Assembly (NCBI GenBank): GCA_035937595.1
Contig: DASZHS010000021.1
Span: forward strand, 1 to 25,678
Length of the DNA: 25,678 bases
Reading direction: 5' to 3'
Source: Palsa-459 sp035937595
GTDB taxonomy: Bacteria > Actinomycetota > Acidimicrobiia > Acidimicrobiales > RAAP-2
Under the pieces are notes generated by a model. It was not told the origin of the DNA. It made no database searches and worked only from the letters and a program-made list of their open reading frames with translations. The translations under genes were made by a program, and so were the position numbers. Shown here one piece after another: positions 1 to 7,400 of this stretch. The first letter of the stretch is position 1. Every line of letters begins with the position of its first letter.

Positions 1-86
1 TGGCGACCGTGCTCACGGCGCCACTCGAGCACCATGGCCACCGCCCGCTCCCTCAGCTCAGGTGGGTACTCCTTGTGGGTTGACAT
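1..86 (-). CDS. IS3-family transposase OrfA, N-terminal part (cut by window edge)
   Basis: Only the first 28 or so residues are visible. They include the stretch KEYPPELRERAVAMVLEWR, which is typical of the start of the helix-turn-helix DNA-binding OrfA protein of IS3-family elements. OrfA normally binds the element ends and is joined to the DDE integrase OrfB by frameshifting; OrfB would lie outside the window. Two in-frame ATG codons exist, at 95 and 86. The one at 86 is preferred because GAGAGAGG (96-103) lies 9 bases before it, whereas that ribosome site abuts the ATG at 95. The truncation is due to the window edge, so intactness cannot be judged. Confidence 0.75.
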   Translation of the reverse strand, partial: MSTHKEYPPELRERAVAMVLEWRREHGR

Positions 87-237
87 TGGCTCCATCCTCT
101 CTCACAGAGTTGAAGCCTCCACAAGACCCGGTGCGATTCATTCCGGGACGCGCTCCCATGTACGGACACCCGCTGCGTTCCCCACACGACGGGATGCGCC
201 GGTCAGGTGCAGGCGCGGCTCTCACACCACTCTCTCA
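1..237 (-). mobile_element. IS3-family insertion sequence, left end (continues past the window edge)
   Basis: The minus strand here reads as the start of an IS3-type element: a non-coding leader of about 150 bases followed by the beginning of OrfA. The outer boundary is tentative. I place it near base 237, where the minus strand begins TGAGAGAGTGGTGTGAG, because IS3-family ends normally begin with TG. The matching right end and the target duplication lie outside the window, so the inverted repeat cannot be confirmed. Between this point and the tRNA gene (238-358) I see no gene, only isolated promoter-like hexamers (TACAAT at 320-325, TTGACA at 339-344) without partners. Confidence 0.5.
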
Positions 238-358
238 GAAGTGACCCGGCGCTGCTGACGCTCTGCACGGACTGCTCCGCACGGGACCGCATAACTGGGT
301 CCGCTCAAGACGTCACGCGTACAATACGCCTACATCTCTTGACAGAACCCTCGGAAAA

Positions 359-436
359 TGGTCGGGCTGGCGGGACTTGAACCCGCGACCTCTTGACCCC
401 CAGTCAAGCGCGCTAACCAAGCTGCGCCACAGCCCG
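359..436 (-). tRNA. tRNA-Pro (anticodon GGG)
   Basis: The minus strand folds into a full cloverleaf. The 7-bp acceptor stem is CGGGCTG/CAGCCCG, the D stem GCGC/GCGC with loop AGCTTGGTTA, the anticodon stem CTTGA/TCAAG with loop CTGGGGG, the variable loop AGGTC, and the T stem GCGGG/CCCGC with loop TTCAAGT. The anticodon in the loop is GGG, which reads the proline codon CCC. The discriminator base is A and the CCA tail is encoded (359-361). The gene lies between the IS3 end and the thi genes. tRNA genes are frequent neighbours of insertions, but no attachment-site duplication of its 3' end was seen nearby. Confidence 0.95.
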
Positions 437-446
437 TGAACGAGTC

Positions 447-452
447 AGCCTA
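447..452 (-). promoter_or_regulatory. Candidate -10 box of tRNA-Pro
   Basis: TAGGCT on the minus strand sits 10 bases before the tRNA 5' end, which would give a leader of a few bases. It has the TANNNT form seen before many other genes in this window. No convincing -35 hexamer is present 17-18 bases upstream. Confidence 0.4.
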
Positions 453-565
453 CTCATCGGTCGAGAACGAGTACCGCCCCGCGGTGAGGCACGGCTCTTG
501 TCGGCCGAACGAGTCGCGGTTGCAAACACCCACCCTGCTGCGCATACCTCACCCGAGAGGCGCGC

Positions 566-721
566 CTACCCTGGCACAGAGACGCTCGTGTGCGGTTGGC
601 CAGGGTGCGTCAGCCAAGCCCGCGCCTCGCACAGCCTGACGATCGTCTCCCCGGTTGCCTTGGCGGCGATGGCGTCGAGTATGCGCTGGTCGAGCGCGTC
701 GATCAGGTCCTGCACGTCCAT
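566..721 (-). CDS. Small hypothetical protein (51 aa)
   Basis: A short frame beginning MDVQDLIDALDQRILDAIAAK and ending TSVSVPG. The start is chosen because AGGAG stands 6 bases before this ATG; the longer upstream reading of the same frame is arginine-rich and looks like non-coding GC-rich sequence. The N-terminal 30 residues are predicted helical and acidic with regular Leu/Ile spacing, and there is no signal peptide or membrane segment. It follows thiS by 91 bases on the same strand and could be read through from the thiO promoter. I do not recognise a family. If it is not a real gene, 437-812 holds nothing apart from the tRNA promoter. Confidence 0.45.
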   Translation of the reverse strand: MDVQDLIDALDQRILDAIAAKATGETIVRLCEARAWLTHPGQPHTSVSVPG

Positions 722-812
722 CTCGTCTCCTGCCTCGTCGCACACACGTGAGCCAAGTCCAGTCCAGCACCTGCGGGTCGAGTCGGCCAACTCGTGCTCG
801 TCGTGTCGAGGC

Positions 813-1013
813 CTACCCCCCGGCCGCGGCGACGAGCACCTCGACGTGGGCACCCTCGTGGAGCCGCACCTCGCACCACGTGGATCGCGGCACGATCTCT
901 CGATCGATCGAGACGGCCACGCCCCTTTCTGTGCCAGCGACGGCGTCGACGAGCTGTGCGACCGTCGTGCCGGGCGCCAGGGTCGTCGACTCTCCGTTGA
1001 CGAGCAGGTTCAC
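813..1013 (-). CDS. thiS: Sulfur carrier protein ThiS
   Basis: A 66-residue ubiquitin-fold protein that carries sulfur as a C-terminal thiocarboxylate for formation of the thiazole moiety of thiamine. The visible marks are the beginning MNLLVNGE, the central hydrophobic pattern VAVSIDREIVPRSTW and the end VAAAGG with the obligatory terminal Gly-Gly. Length matches the family (about 65-70 residues). The start is GTG at 1013, which overlaps the thiO stop codon as GTGA, so translation is probably coupled. The partner thiazole synthase ThiG, which normally follows thiS, is not encoded downstream in this window. Confidence 0.93.
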   Translation of the reverse strand: MNLLVNGESTTLAPGTTVAQLVDAVAGTERGVAVSIDREIVPRSTWCEVRLHEGAHVEVLVAAAGG

Positions 1014-2095
1014 GACGTGGACCGAAGCGCGTCTGCCACGCGACGGGCGGTCAAGGGGGCGAGGAGGACGCCGTTGCGGTAGTGGCCGACCGCCGCGACG
1101 ACTCTGGGGTCCTTGAGCGGACCCACGAACGGCAGATGGTCACTCGTGGCGGGACGAAGTCCCACCGAGACCTCGCTGAAGGCGAGCTCGTCGAGCCCGG
1201 GGTAGATGGCGCGCGCCGCGTCGAGGAGCACGAACACGCCACCCGCCCTCGCGATCGTCGCGTACCCCTGGTCCTCGCTCGTCGCGCCGATCACGAGCGC
1301 GCCGTCGTCGCGTGGCACGAGGTAGCACGGCACACCCTGTGCGATGGCGCGAATCGTGCGGGAAGGAGCGACGACCCCCGGCGTCGGCTCGAGACGGATC
1401 GTCGCCCCGCGCACCGGGTGGACCTGCGGCAGCCCCAGGTCCTCGAGCCCAAGCGGCGGACGTGCCGCACCGATCGCTGCGACCACGGCGTCCGCGACCA
1501 CGTCGCCCTGGTCCTCGAGCGAGCAGCGGACGCCCGACGCCTCAGGCGTCACGCGGATGCAGCGGTCCTCGAGGATCGTTGTGCCCCGGGCCTTCAGCGC
1601 GGCCAGGAGGCCGACCACGAGCCGACGGTTGTCCACGCTGTGATCGTCGGGGAGGAGGAAGCCGCCCCGCAGCCCGCCGACGAGGGCGGGCTCGAGCCGC
1701 ACGACCTCCTCGCTCGACAGCGGCTCGATCGCGATGCCGGCTGCACCGAGGAGCCCGGTGAGGCGGGCCGCCTCTCGCGCGTCGCTCTGGCTCAGACCGA
1801 CGAGGAGCGACCCGCGAGCGACGTAGCCGACGTCGACGGACCCGGCGGCCTCCACCTGCGCTGCGAACGCCGGCCACATCGCGGCGGACGCGCCGAGGTC
1901 GACGAGCAGCGACTCCTCGCCGGGCGCCACCTCCGCAGCTCGAGAGAGCATGCCGGCGGCCGCCCAGGACGCGCCGCGCCCCGGGGTCGGGTCCACGATC
2001 GTGCACGCGACGGACGCCTCGGCGAGCTCGAGGGCGATCGCCATGCCGACGACGCCCGCGCCGAGAACCACCACCGACCGCGTGGCAGTGCCCAC
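1010..2095 (-). CDS. thiO: Glycine oxidase ThiO (FAD-dependent)
   Basis: ThiO oxidises glycine to the imine (dehydroglycine), which ThiG combines with deoxyxylulose phosphate and ThiS-thiocarboxylate to make the thiamine thiazole. The 361-residue protein starts with an FAD-binding Rossmann motif, VVVLGAGVVGMAIALELAE (residues 9-27, GAGVVG). It continues with the GRGASWAAAGML segment common in DAO/ThiO proteins and ends with the FAD-contacting motif GHYRNGVLLAP. Length fits ThiO (about 350-370). GTG at 2095 is chosen because it lies 6 bases after a TAGTCT -10 box, giving a leaderless message. A more distant amino acid oxidase role is possible, but overlap with thiS supports ThiO. Confidence 0.92.
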   Translation of the reverse strand: MGTATRSVVVLGAGVVGMAIALELAEASVACTIVDPTPGRGASWAAAGMLSRAAEVAPGEESLLVDLGASAAMWPAFAAQVEAAGSVDVGYVARGSLLVGLSQSDAREAARLTGLLGAAGIAIEPLSSEEVVRLEPALVGGLRGGFLLPDDHSVDNRRLVVGLLAALKARGTTILEDRCIRVTPEASGVRCSLEDQGDVVADAVVAAIGAARPPLGLEDLGLPQVHPVRGATIRLEPTPGVVAPSRTIRAIAQGVPCYLVPRDDGALVIGATSEDQGYATIARAGGVFVLLDAARAIYPGLDELAFSEVSVGLRPATSDHLPFVGPLKDPRVVAAVGHYRNGVLLAPLTARRVADALRSTS

Positions 2096-2101
2096 GCGTC
2101 G

Positions 2102-2107
2102 AGACTA
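2102..2107 (-). promoter_or_regulatory. -10 box of thiO (leaderless start)
   Basis: TAGTCT on the minus strand is followed by exactly 6 bases and then the GTG start of thiO, so transcription should begin at or next to the start codon. No TTGNNN element is seen at the -35 position. There is no room for a TPP riboswitch between promoter and start, and no Thi-box sequence was noticed. Confidence 0.6.
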
Positions 2108-2214
2108 CGTCCGCACGCCGCGGCGACGTCCGCGGGCCTGAGCGATCGAGGGGAGCGACCGCGCGGTGGCGTGATGCAGCGCCGCGTCAGCGGGGTCGCG
2201 TCAGTGGCGCTGAG

Positions 2215-2220
2215 TAGCAT
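2215..2220 (+). promoter_or_regulatory. -10 box of the acyl-CoA ligase gene
   Basis: TAGCAT lies 19 bases before the ATG at 2240. A purine-rich ribosome site, GAGGGAGGGG (2227-2236), follows, so this gene has a short leader, unlike thiO on the other strand. The two -10 boxes are divergent and about 110 bases apart. Confidence 0.5.
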
Positions 2221-2239
2221 CGCGCCGAGGGAGGGGACC

Positions 2240-3868
2240 ATGCGCAGCACCATGCAGGACGGCCCGCTGCTGATCAGCGGCATCGTTCGCCACGGCTCGT
2301 GGCTCTACGCCGACAAGCAGATCATCACGTGCGAGGCCGACGGCTATCGGCACGCGACCTTCTCCGAGCTCACCGAGCGTGCCGAGCGCCTCGCGAGGGC
2401 GCTCCGGCACCTGGGGGTCGGCGAGGGCGACCGGGTCGGCACCTTCTGCTGGAACCACCAGGAGCACATGGAGGCCTATCTGGCGGTGCCGTCGATGGGC
2501 GCGGTCCTCCACACCCTCAACATCCGCCTGTTTCCCGAGCAGCTCGCCTACGTCATCAACCATGCCGGCGACAAGGTGATCATCGTCGACGGGAACCTGA
2601 TCCCCCTGCTCGCCAAGGTGCGCGACGAGCTCACGACGGTCGAGACCATCATCGTGCGTGGCGAGGGCGACCGCGACGTGCTCGGGCCGACCCTCGACTA
2701 CGAAGAGCTGCTCAGCGGCGAGGAGCCCGGGTTCGAGTGGCCGGACCTGGACGAGCGGGCGCCGGCGGCGATGTGCTACACGTCGGGCACGACCGGCAAC
2801 CCCAAGGGCGTCGTCTACTCGCACCGCTCGACGTGGCTCCACTCCGTCGCGAACACCGCGGCCAACCTGCTCGGGTTCTCCGAGAAGGACCGCTGCCTGC
2901 TCGTGGTCCCGATGTTCCACGCGAACGGCTGGGGCGCCCCCTACACCTCGTACCTCGCCGGCACCGAGCTCGTCATGCCGCAGCACCTCCTGCAGGGAGC
3001 GCCGCTGCTCAAGATCATCAGCGACACCCGTCCCACGCTCGCGCTCGGCGTCCCCACGATCTGGAACGACCTCCTGCACGCGTCGCACAGCCAGCCGGCG
3101 GACCTCTCCTCGCTGCGCGCCGTGCTCGCCGGGGGCTCGGCCGTCCCACGGGTGCTCATCGAGTCGTTCCGCGACCGCTTCGGGGTGACGATGGTGCAGG
3201 GCTGGGGGATGACCGAGATGAGCCCGCTCGGCACGGTCGCGATCCCGCCCGCCGGCACCCCCGAGACGGCGCGCACCGACTTCCTCGCCAAGGCGGGCCG
3301 GGTCGTCGCGGGCGTCGAGATCCGGATCTGCGACGACGACGGCACCGAGCTGCCGAAGGACGGGGAGGCCGTCGGCGAGATCGAGGTCCGGGGGCCGTGG
3401 ATCACCGGCGCCTACTACGCCTCGGACGATCCCGAGAAGTTCCACGATGGCTGGCTGCGCACGGGCGACGTCGGCGCCCTCGACCCGATGGGGTTCCTCA
3501 CCGTGTCGGACCGCACGAAGGACGTGATCAAGTCCGGCGGGGAGTGGATCAGCTCGGTCGAGCTCGAGAACGAGGTCATGGCGCACCCCGCGGTCTTCGA
3601 GGCCGCGGTCGTCGCGATCCCCGACGAGCGATGGAGCGAGCGGCCGCTCGTCTGCGTCGTGCCCACGCCCGGCGAGACGCCGCCGACACCGGCGGAGCTC
3701 CTGCACTTCCTCGAGCCCCGCGTCGCGCGGTGGTGGCTGCCCGACCAGTGGGTGTTCCTCTCCGCCATCCCCAAGACCTCGGTCGGGAAGTTCGACAAGA
3801 AGGTGCTCCGCGCCCAGTACGCCAAGGGCGAGCTCGACGTCGTCACCCACGACCACCACCGGGCGTGA
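2240..3868 (+). CDS. Medium/long-chain fatty acyl-CoA synthetase (AlkK-type AMP-forming ligase)
   Basis: This ANL-superfamily enzyme activates a carboxylic acid to an acyl-adenylate and transfers it to coenzyme A. The 542-residue protein has all core motifs in order: the phosphate loop YTSGTTGNPKG (180-190), the adenine/acyl site GWGMTEM (321-327), the ATP-binding TGD (408-410), the hinge region SDRTKDVIKSGGEWISS (423-439) and the C-terminal catalytic lysine in VGKFDK (about 517). Its closest resemblance, from memory, is to AlkK-like medium-chain ligases, so fatty acids are the likely substrate, but chain length cannot be read from sequence. ATG 2240 is chosen for the strong ribosome site 4 bases before it. 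The gene overlaps the next frame by 4 bases. Confidence 0.92.
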   Translation: MRSTMQDGPLLISGIVRHGSWLYADKQIITCEADGYRHATFSELTERAERLARALRHLGVGEGDRVGTFCWNHQEHMEAYLAVPSMGAVLHTLNIRLFPEQLAYVINHAGDKVIIVDGNLIPLLAKVRDELTTVETIIVRGEGDRDVLGPTLDYEELLSGEEPGFEWPDLDERAPAAMCYTSGTTGNPKGVVYSHRSTWLHSVANTAANLLGFSEKDRCLLVVPMFHANGWGAPYTSYLAGTELVMPQHLLQGAPLLKIISDTRPTLALGVPTIWNDLLHASHSQPADLSSLRAVLAGGSAVPRVLIESFRDRFGVTMVQGWGMTEMSPLGTVAIPPAGTPETARTDFLAKAGRVVAGVEIRICDDDGTELPKDGEAVGEIEVRGPWITGAYYASDDPEKFHDGWLRTGDVGALDPMGFLTVSDRTKDVIKSGGEWISSVELENEVMAHPAVFEAAVVAIPDERWSERPLVCVVPTPGETPPTPAELLHFLEPRVARWWLPDQWVFLSAIPKTSVGKFDKKVLRAQYAKGELDVVTHDHHRA

Positions 3869-4074
3869 GCAGCGACGAGGCGCTCGCCTCGCTCGCCGAC
3901 GAGATCGACACCATCGCCGAGCGGCTCGCCGACCGTTCGCTCGAGCTTTTGCGCGGGGCGGTCTCGGACCCCGCCGGCACCCAGGCCGCGGCGACCGAGC
4001 GCGTCGTCACCCGTGCGCGGCGGTCGCTCGAGAAGGCGTCGTCGCTGCTGCGCGGGCTCGGCGACGAGCGCTGA
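3865..4074 (+). CDS. Small hypothetical helical protein (69 aa)
   Basis: GTG at 3865 overlaps the stop of the acyl-CoA ligase gene (GTGA), a layout used repeatedly by true genes in this window. The product begins MSSDEALASLADEIDTIAER and is rich in Leu, Ala, Glu and Arg, with a heptad-like pattern over most of its length (coiled-coil or helical bundle). It has no signal peptide, membrane segment or cysteine. It superficially resembles exonuclease VII small subunit (XseB) in size and composition, but the XseB sequence pattern is not present and no xseA is nearby, so I leave it unnamed. Coupling suggests co-expression with the ligase. Confidence 0.6.
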   Translation: MSSDEALASLADEIDTIAERLADRSLELLRGAVSDPAGTQAAATERVVTRARRSLEKASSLLRGLGDER

Positions 4075-4085
4075 GCCGCGGCCCG

Positions 4086-4101
4086 TGACCGTCGTCGGTC
4101 A
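4086..4101. terminator. Hairpin between convergent genes, possible bidirectional terminator
   Basis: TGACCG (4086-4091) and CGGTCA (4096-4101) form a perfect 6-bp stem with a 4-base loop in the 38-base gap between the convergent ligase and LOG transcripts. There is no T-run on either side, so it is at most a weak intrinsic terminator. Confidence 0.35.
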
Positions 4102-4112
4102 GCCGTCGCCCG

Positions 4113-5132
4113 TCAGTACTCGTTGAGGGCGTCGATGAGGGCGCGGAGCCGCGCGTAGCTCATCTTGTCGAAGCGCAGCGCCACGCGATCTAGGTCGAGG
4201 TGGTCGCCCGCGGAGCGCTCGGGGGGGAGGGGCTTGGTCGCGCGGATCCGCCCCGACAGGAGGATGTCGCTGAACTCCTCGGAGAGCCCCGCGAGCACGT
4301 CGTCACCGGGCAGGCGTGCGAGCCGCAGGACCAAGAGGTCGCCGACCCAGCGTGCCGAGTGGTAGTTGCGGTAGTAGCGCTGGATCTCGGCCGTCGCCTC
4401 GTGCACGCTCGTCACGATCCGGAAGAACGCGAGGTCCGGCGCCGACACGTACCCGCGGGCGACGACCTCGTCCTCCACGAAGCGGAGCCAGGCGTGCCAG
4501 AACCCGCCGCCCGGGGTCTCGACCAGCACCACGGGCGCGGGCTCGGCCTTGCCGGTCTGCAGCAAGGTGAGCAGCTCGAAGCACTCGTCGAGGGTCCCGA
4601 AGCCGCCGGGCAGCACGACGTAGGCGTGGGACTCCTTGATGAGCATCAGCTTGCGGGTGAAGAAGTACCGCATCTCGACGAGCTTCGGGTCCTGGGCGAT
4701 GAACGCGTTCGCACCCTGCTCGTGGGGGAGGCGGATGTTGACCCCGAAGGAGAGGTCACGACCCGCGCCCTCGGTGCCCGCCGCCATGATCCCGGGGCCG
4801 GCGCCGGTCACGATCATCCAGCCCTCCGAGGCGAGCTGGCGCGCGAGGTCCCTCGCGAGCACGTAGATCGGGTCCTCGGGGGCCGTGCGCGCCGAGCCGA
4901 ACATCGTCACCTTGCGCACGTTGCGCCACGGGCGGAAGACCTCGAAGGCCTCCGTCATCTCCTGGAGGGCGGTGTCGACGATCTTGAGGTCGAGCGTGTC
5001 GCTGTCGATGCGCGAGAGCTGGATGACGGTCTCGAAGATCGACACGACGAGGTCGCGCTGCTGGCGCGACAGCCCAGCCCCCTCGACGAGCTCGTCGACG
5101 ACGCTGCGCACGCGGTCGTCGAGCGTCGTCAT
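4113..5132 (-). CDS. LOG-family protein (Rossmann-fold, TIGR00730-like)
   Basis: The family hydrolyses nucleoside 5'-monophosphates, releasing the base (cytokinin-activating phosphoribohydrolase in some members). The diagnostic motif PGGFGTLDE is at residues 175-183, preceded by a nucleotide-binding stretch VTGAGPGIMAAG (about 108-119) and the helix EMRYFFTRKLML (153-164) with the conserved Arg/Lys. At 339 residues it is longer than plant-type LOG proteins (about 190). The N-terminal 70 residues are a helical extension and the C-terminal 100 residues form another extra region. ATG 5132 overlaps the fbiC stop (ATGA), making this the last gene of the tkt - tal - fbiC operon. The physiological substrate is unknown. 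Confidence 0.85.
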   Translation of the reverse strand: MTTLDDRVRSVVDELVEGAGLSRQQRDLVVSIFETVIQLSRIDSDTLDLKIVDTALQEMTEAFEVFRPWRNVRKVTMFGSARTAPEDPIYVLARDLARQLASEGWMIVTGAGPGIMAAGTEGAGRDLSFGVNIRLPHEQGANAFIAQDPKLVEMRYFFTRKLMLIKESHAYVVLPGGFGTLDECFELLTLLQTGKAEPAPVVLVETPGGGFWHAWLRFVEDEVVARGYVSAPDLAFFRIVTSVHEATAEIQRYYRNYHSARWVGDLLVLRLARLPGDDVLAGLSEEFSDILLSGRIRATKPLPPERSAGDHLDLDRVALRFDKMSYARLRALIDALNEY

Positions 5133-7378
5133 GCCATCGCGTAGAGGGTGGTGCGCTGCACGAGCGGCCGCCCGACGGGCGCTGCGATCGCGCGCAGCTC
5201 GTCGACGCCCATGCGCTGGCCGTGCGCGGCGCCCGCGGCCCGCGAGATGTTCTCGTCGATGAGGGTGCCGCCGAGATCGTTCGCGCCCGCGTTCAGCACC
5301 CGCCGGGCGCCCTCGGCGCCCAGCTTCACCCAGGAGACCTGCACGTTGTCGATGTCGGCCGCGTAGCAGAGGCGACCGACCGCGTGCATGAGCAGGGTCT
5401 CGCGGAACGTCGGCCCGCGGCGCGCCCGCCCTTGCAGGTAGATCGGGGTCGCCATGTGCACGAAGGGGAGCGGGACGAACTCGGTGAAGCCGCCGGTCCG
5501 ACGCTGCAGCGCCCGCGTGGCGAGGAGGTGCCGCGCCCAGGACCGCGGCCGCTCGACGGCGCCGAACATGATCGTCACGTTCGACCGCAGCCCGACGGCG
5601 TGGGCGGTCTCGTGGACCTCCAGCCACTCGGCGGTCGAGACCTTGTCGGGGCAGAGCACCTTGCGGACCTCGTCGTCGAGGATCTCCGCCGCGGTGCCCG
5701 GGAGGGTCCGCAGGCCGGCGTCGCGCAGCGCCTCGAGGTACGCGGCGAGCGAGACCCCGGAGCGCCGTGCGCCCTCGTGCACCTCGAGGGCGCTGAAGGC
5801 GTGGATGTGGATCGACGACGAGCCCTGCCGAACCGCGCGCAGCACGTCGAGGTAGTACTCGCCGTCGAAGGAGGGGTGGATCCCGCCCTGGAGGCAGACC
5901 TCCGTGCAGCCCAGGGCCTCTGCCTCCGCGACGCGGCGCGCCACCTCGTCGAGGTCGAGCAGGTAGGGGTCACCGCGAAGGTTGAGGGAGAGCGGGCCCT
6001 TCGAGAACGCGCAGAACCGGCACTTGAACGTGCAGACGTTCGTGTAGTTGATGTTCCGGTTCGCGACCCAGGTCACCTCGTCGCCGACGAGCGCGCGCCG
6101 CAGGTCGTCGGCCGCCCCGCAGACCGCCGCCACGTCGCGACCTCGCGCGCCGAACAGCGCGACGAGCTCGTCCTCGCCGAGCTCGTGGCCGAGCGCCACG
6201 CCGTCGAGCACCTCGCGCACGGCGCCGACCAGGGTGCCGGCGCGCGGCCGGCTCGGCGGGGGCACCGCGGTCCCGCCCGAGACCCAGGCGTCCTCGCGGC
6301 CGAGCCCCTCGGCGTCGTGCAGCCGCAGGACGTTCCGGTGGAGCGCGGGGTCGAGCCAGCGGCCCGGCTCGCGGGCGACCTCGGGGTAGACGGTGAGGCG
6401 GGGTGCGAGGGCGTACCCCGCGGAGTCGAGCACCGCGTCGAGCGTGTCGAGCTGCGGCCAGGCGCGCTCGGGGTTGACGTGGTCGAGGGTGATCGGCGAG
6501 ATCCCGCCGAGGTCGTCCGCCCCCGCGTCGACGATCGAGATGGGGTCGTCGACCAGGTTGGGCGGCGCCTGGACGTGGACCGTGGGCGGCAGCACGAGCC
6601 GCGCGGCGGCGATCGTCCAGAGGAGCTCTTCGATCGGCGCGGGCGGCCAGTCCGCCATCAGGGTCCGCGGCTTCGGGAGGAAGTTCTGGACGATGACCTC
6701 CTGGACGTGGCCGTGGCGCACGTGGGCGTCGGCGATCGCCGAGAGGGCGACCAGGCGATCGGCGCGGTCCTCGCCGATCCCGAGCAGCACGCCCGTCGTG
6801 AACGGGATCGACAGCTCGCCCGCGGCCTCGAGGGTGGCGAGGCGCCGCTCGGGGGTCTTGTCCGGCGCGAGCCGGTGGGCCCCGAGGTCGCCGCGCAGCG
6901 ACTCGAGCATCATCCCCTGGCTGGCCGCGACCGGCCGCAGCGAGGCGAGCTCGTCGCGCGACAGCGCGCCGGCGTTGGCGTGCGGGAGCAGGGTGGTCTC
7001 GGCGACCACGGCGGCGCACGCCGCGGCGAGGTACTCGACGGTCGTGGCGTGCCCGTGGTCCGCCAGCCACGCCGCGGCGTCGGCGTAGCGCAGCTCGGGG
7101 CGCTCGCCCAGGGTGAAGAGCGCCTCGGTGCACCCGGCCGCCTCGCCGCGACGGGCGAGGTCCAGCACCTCTTCGATCGACAGGTACGGCGCGGCGAGGT
7201 GCGCCGGCGCCTTCGCGAACGTGCAGTAGCCGCAGCGGTCTCGGCACAGCTCGGTGAGCGGGATGAAGACCTTGGGGGAGTAGGTCACCGTCCGCCCGAA
7301 CAGCTCGTCGCGGCGCGCGCGCGCCGCCTCGCCGAGGGCGGCCGCAGACGCGGCGACGAGGTCGTCGGGCGGGCTCAC
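5129..7378 (-). CDS. fbiC: FbiC: 7,8-didemethyl-8-hydroxy-5-deazariboflavin (FO) synthase, CofG-CofH fusion
   Basis: Catalyses the two radical-SAM steps that join tyrosine and 5-amino-6-ribitylaminouracil into FO, the chromophore of coenzyme F420. Two radical-SAM modules are visible. The N-terminal CofG half has CRDRCGYC (Cys45, 49, 52) and the C-terminal CofH half has CTFKCRFC (Cys449, 453, 456), both followed by typical radical-SAM barrel segments (for example EVCLQGGIHPSFDGEYYLD). The order CofG then CofH is the actinobacterial fusion; 749 residues is somewhat shorter than the mycobacterial protein (about 850). The start is GTG 7378, 22 bases after the transaldolase stop, with only a weak GGGGCGGG ribosome site. 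Other F420 genes (fbiA, fbiB, fbiD) are not in the window. Confidence 0.95.
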   Translation of the reverse strand: MSPPDDLVAASAAALGEAARARRDELFGRTVTYSPKVFIPLTELCRDRCGYCTFAKAPAHLAAPYLSIEEVLDLARRGEAAGCTEALFTLGERPELRYADAAAWLADHGHATTVEYLAAACAAVVAETTLLPHANAGALSRDELASLRPVAASQGMMLESLRGDLGAHRLAPDKTPERRLATLEAAGELSIPFTTGVLLGIGEDRADRLVALSAIADAHVRHGHVQEVIVQNFLPKPRTLMADWPPAPIEELLWTIAAARLVLPPTVHVQAPPNLVDDPISIVDAGADDLGGISPITLDHVNPERAWPQLDTLDAVLDSAGYALAPRLTVYPEVAREPGRWLDPALHRNVLRLHDAEGLGREDAWVSGGTAVPPPSRPRAGTLVGAVREVLDGVALGHELGEDELVALFGARGRDVAAVCGAADDLRRALVGDEVTWVANRNINYTNVCTFKCRFCAFSKGPLSLNLRGDPYLLDLDEVARRVAEAEALGCTEVCLQGGIHPSFDGEYYLDVLRAVRQGSSSIHIHAFSALEVHEGARRSGVSLAAYLEALRDAGLRTLPGTAAEILDDEVRKVLCPDKVSTAEWLEVHETAHAVGLRSNVTIMFGAVERPRSWARHLLATRALQRRTGGFTEFVPLPFVHMATPIYLQGRARRGPTFRETLLMHAVGRLCYAADIDNVQVSWVKLGAEGARRVLNAGANDLGGTLIDENISRAAGAAHGQRMGVDELRAIAAPVGRPLVQRTTLYAMA

Positions 7379-7400
7379 AGCCCGCCCCGGCGCGACGAGG

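Noticed and set aside
339..367. Plus-strand promoter from TTGACA at 339-344
   Set aside because: No -10 hexamer at 16-18 bases downstream, and that position falls inside the tRNA gene on the other strand.
2096..2214. TPP riboswitch before thiO
   Set aside because: No Thi-box sequence was found and the -10 box lies 6 bases from the thiO start, leaving no leader for a riboswitch.
1082..2239. N-terminal extension of the acyl-CoA ligase frame
   Set aside because: The extension is antisense to thiO and has biased composition; the ATG at 2240 has a strong ribosome site and the usual ligase N-terminus.
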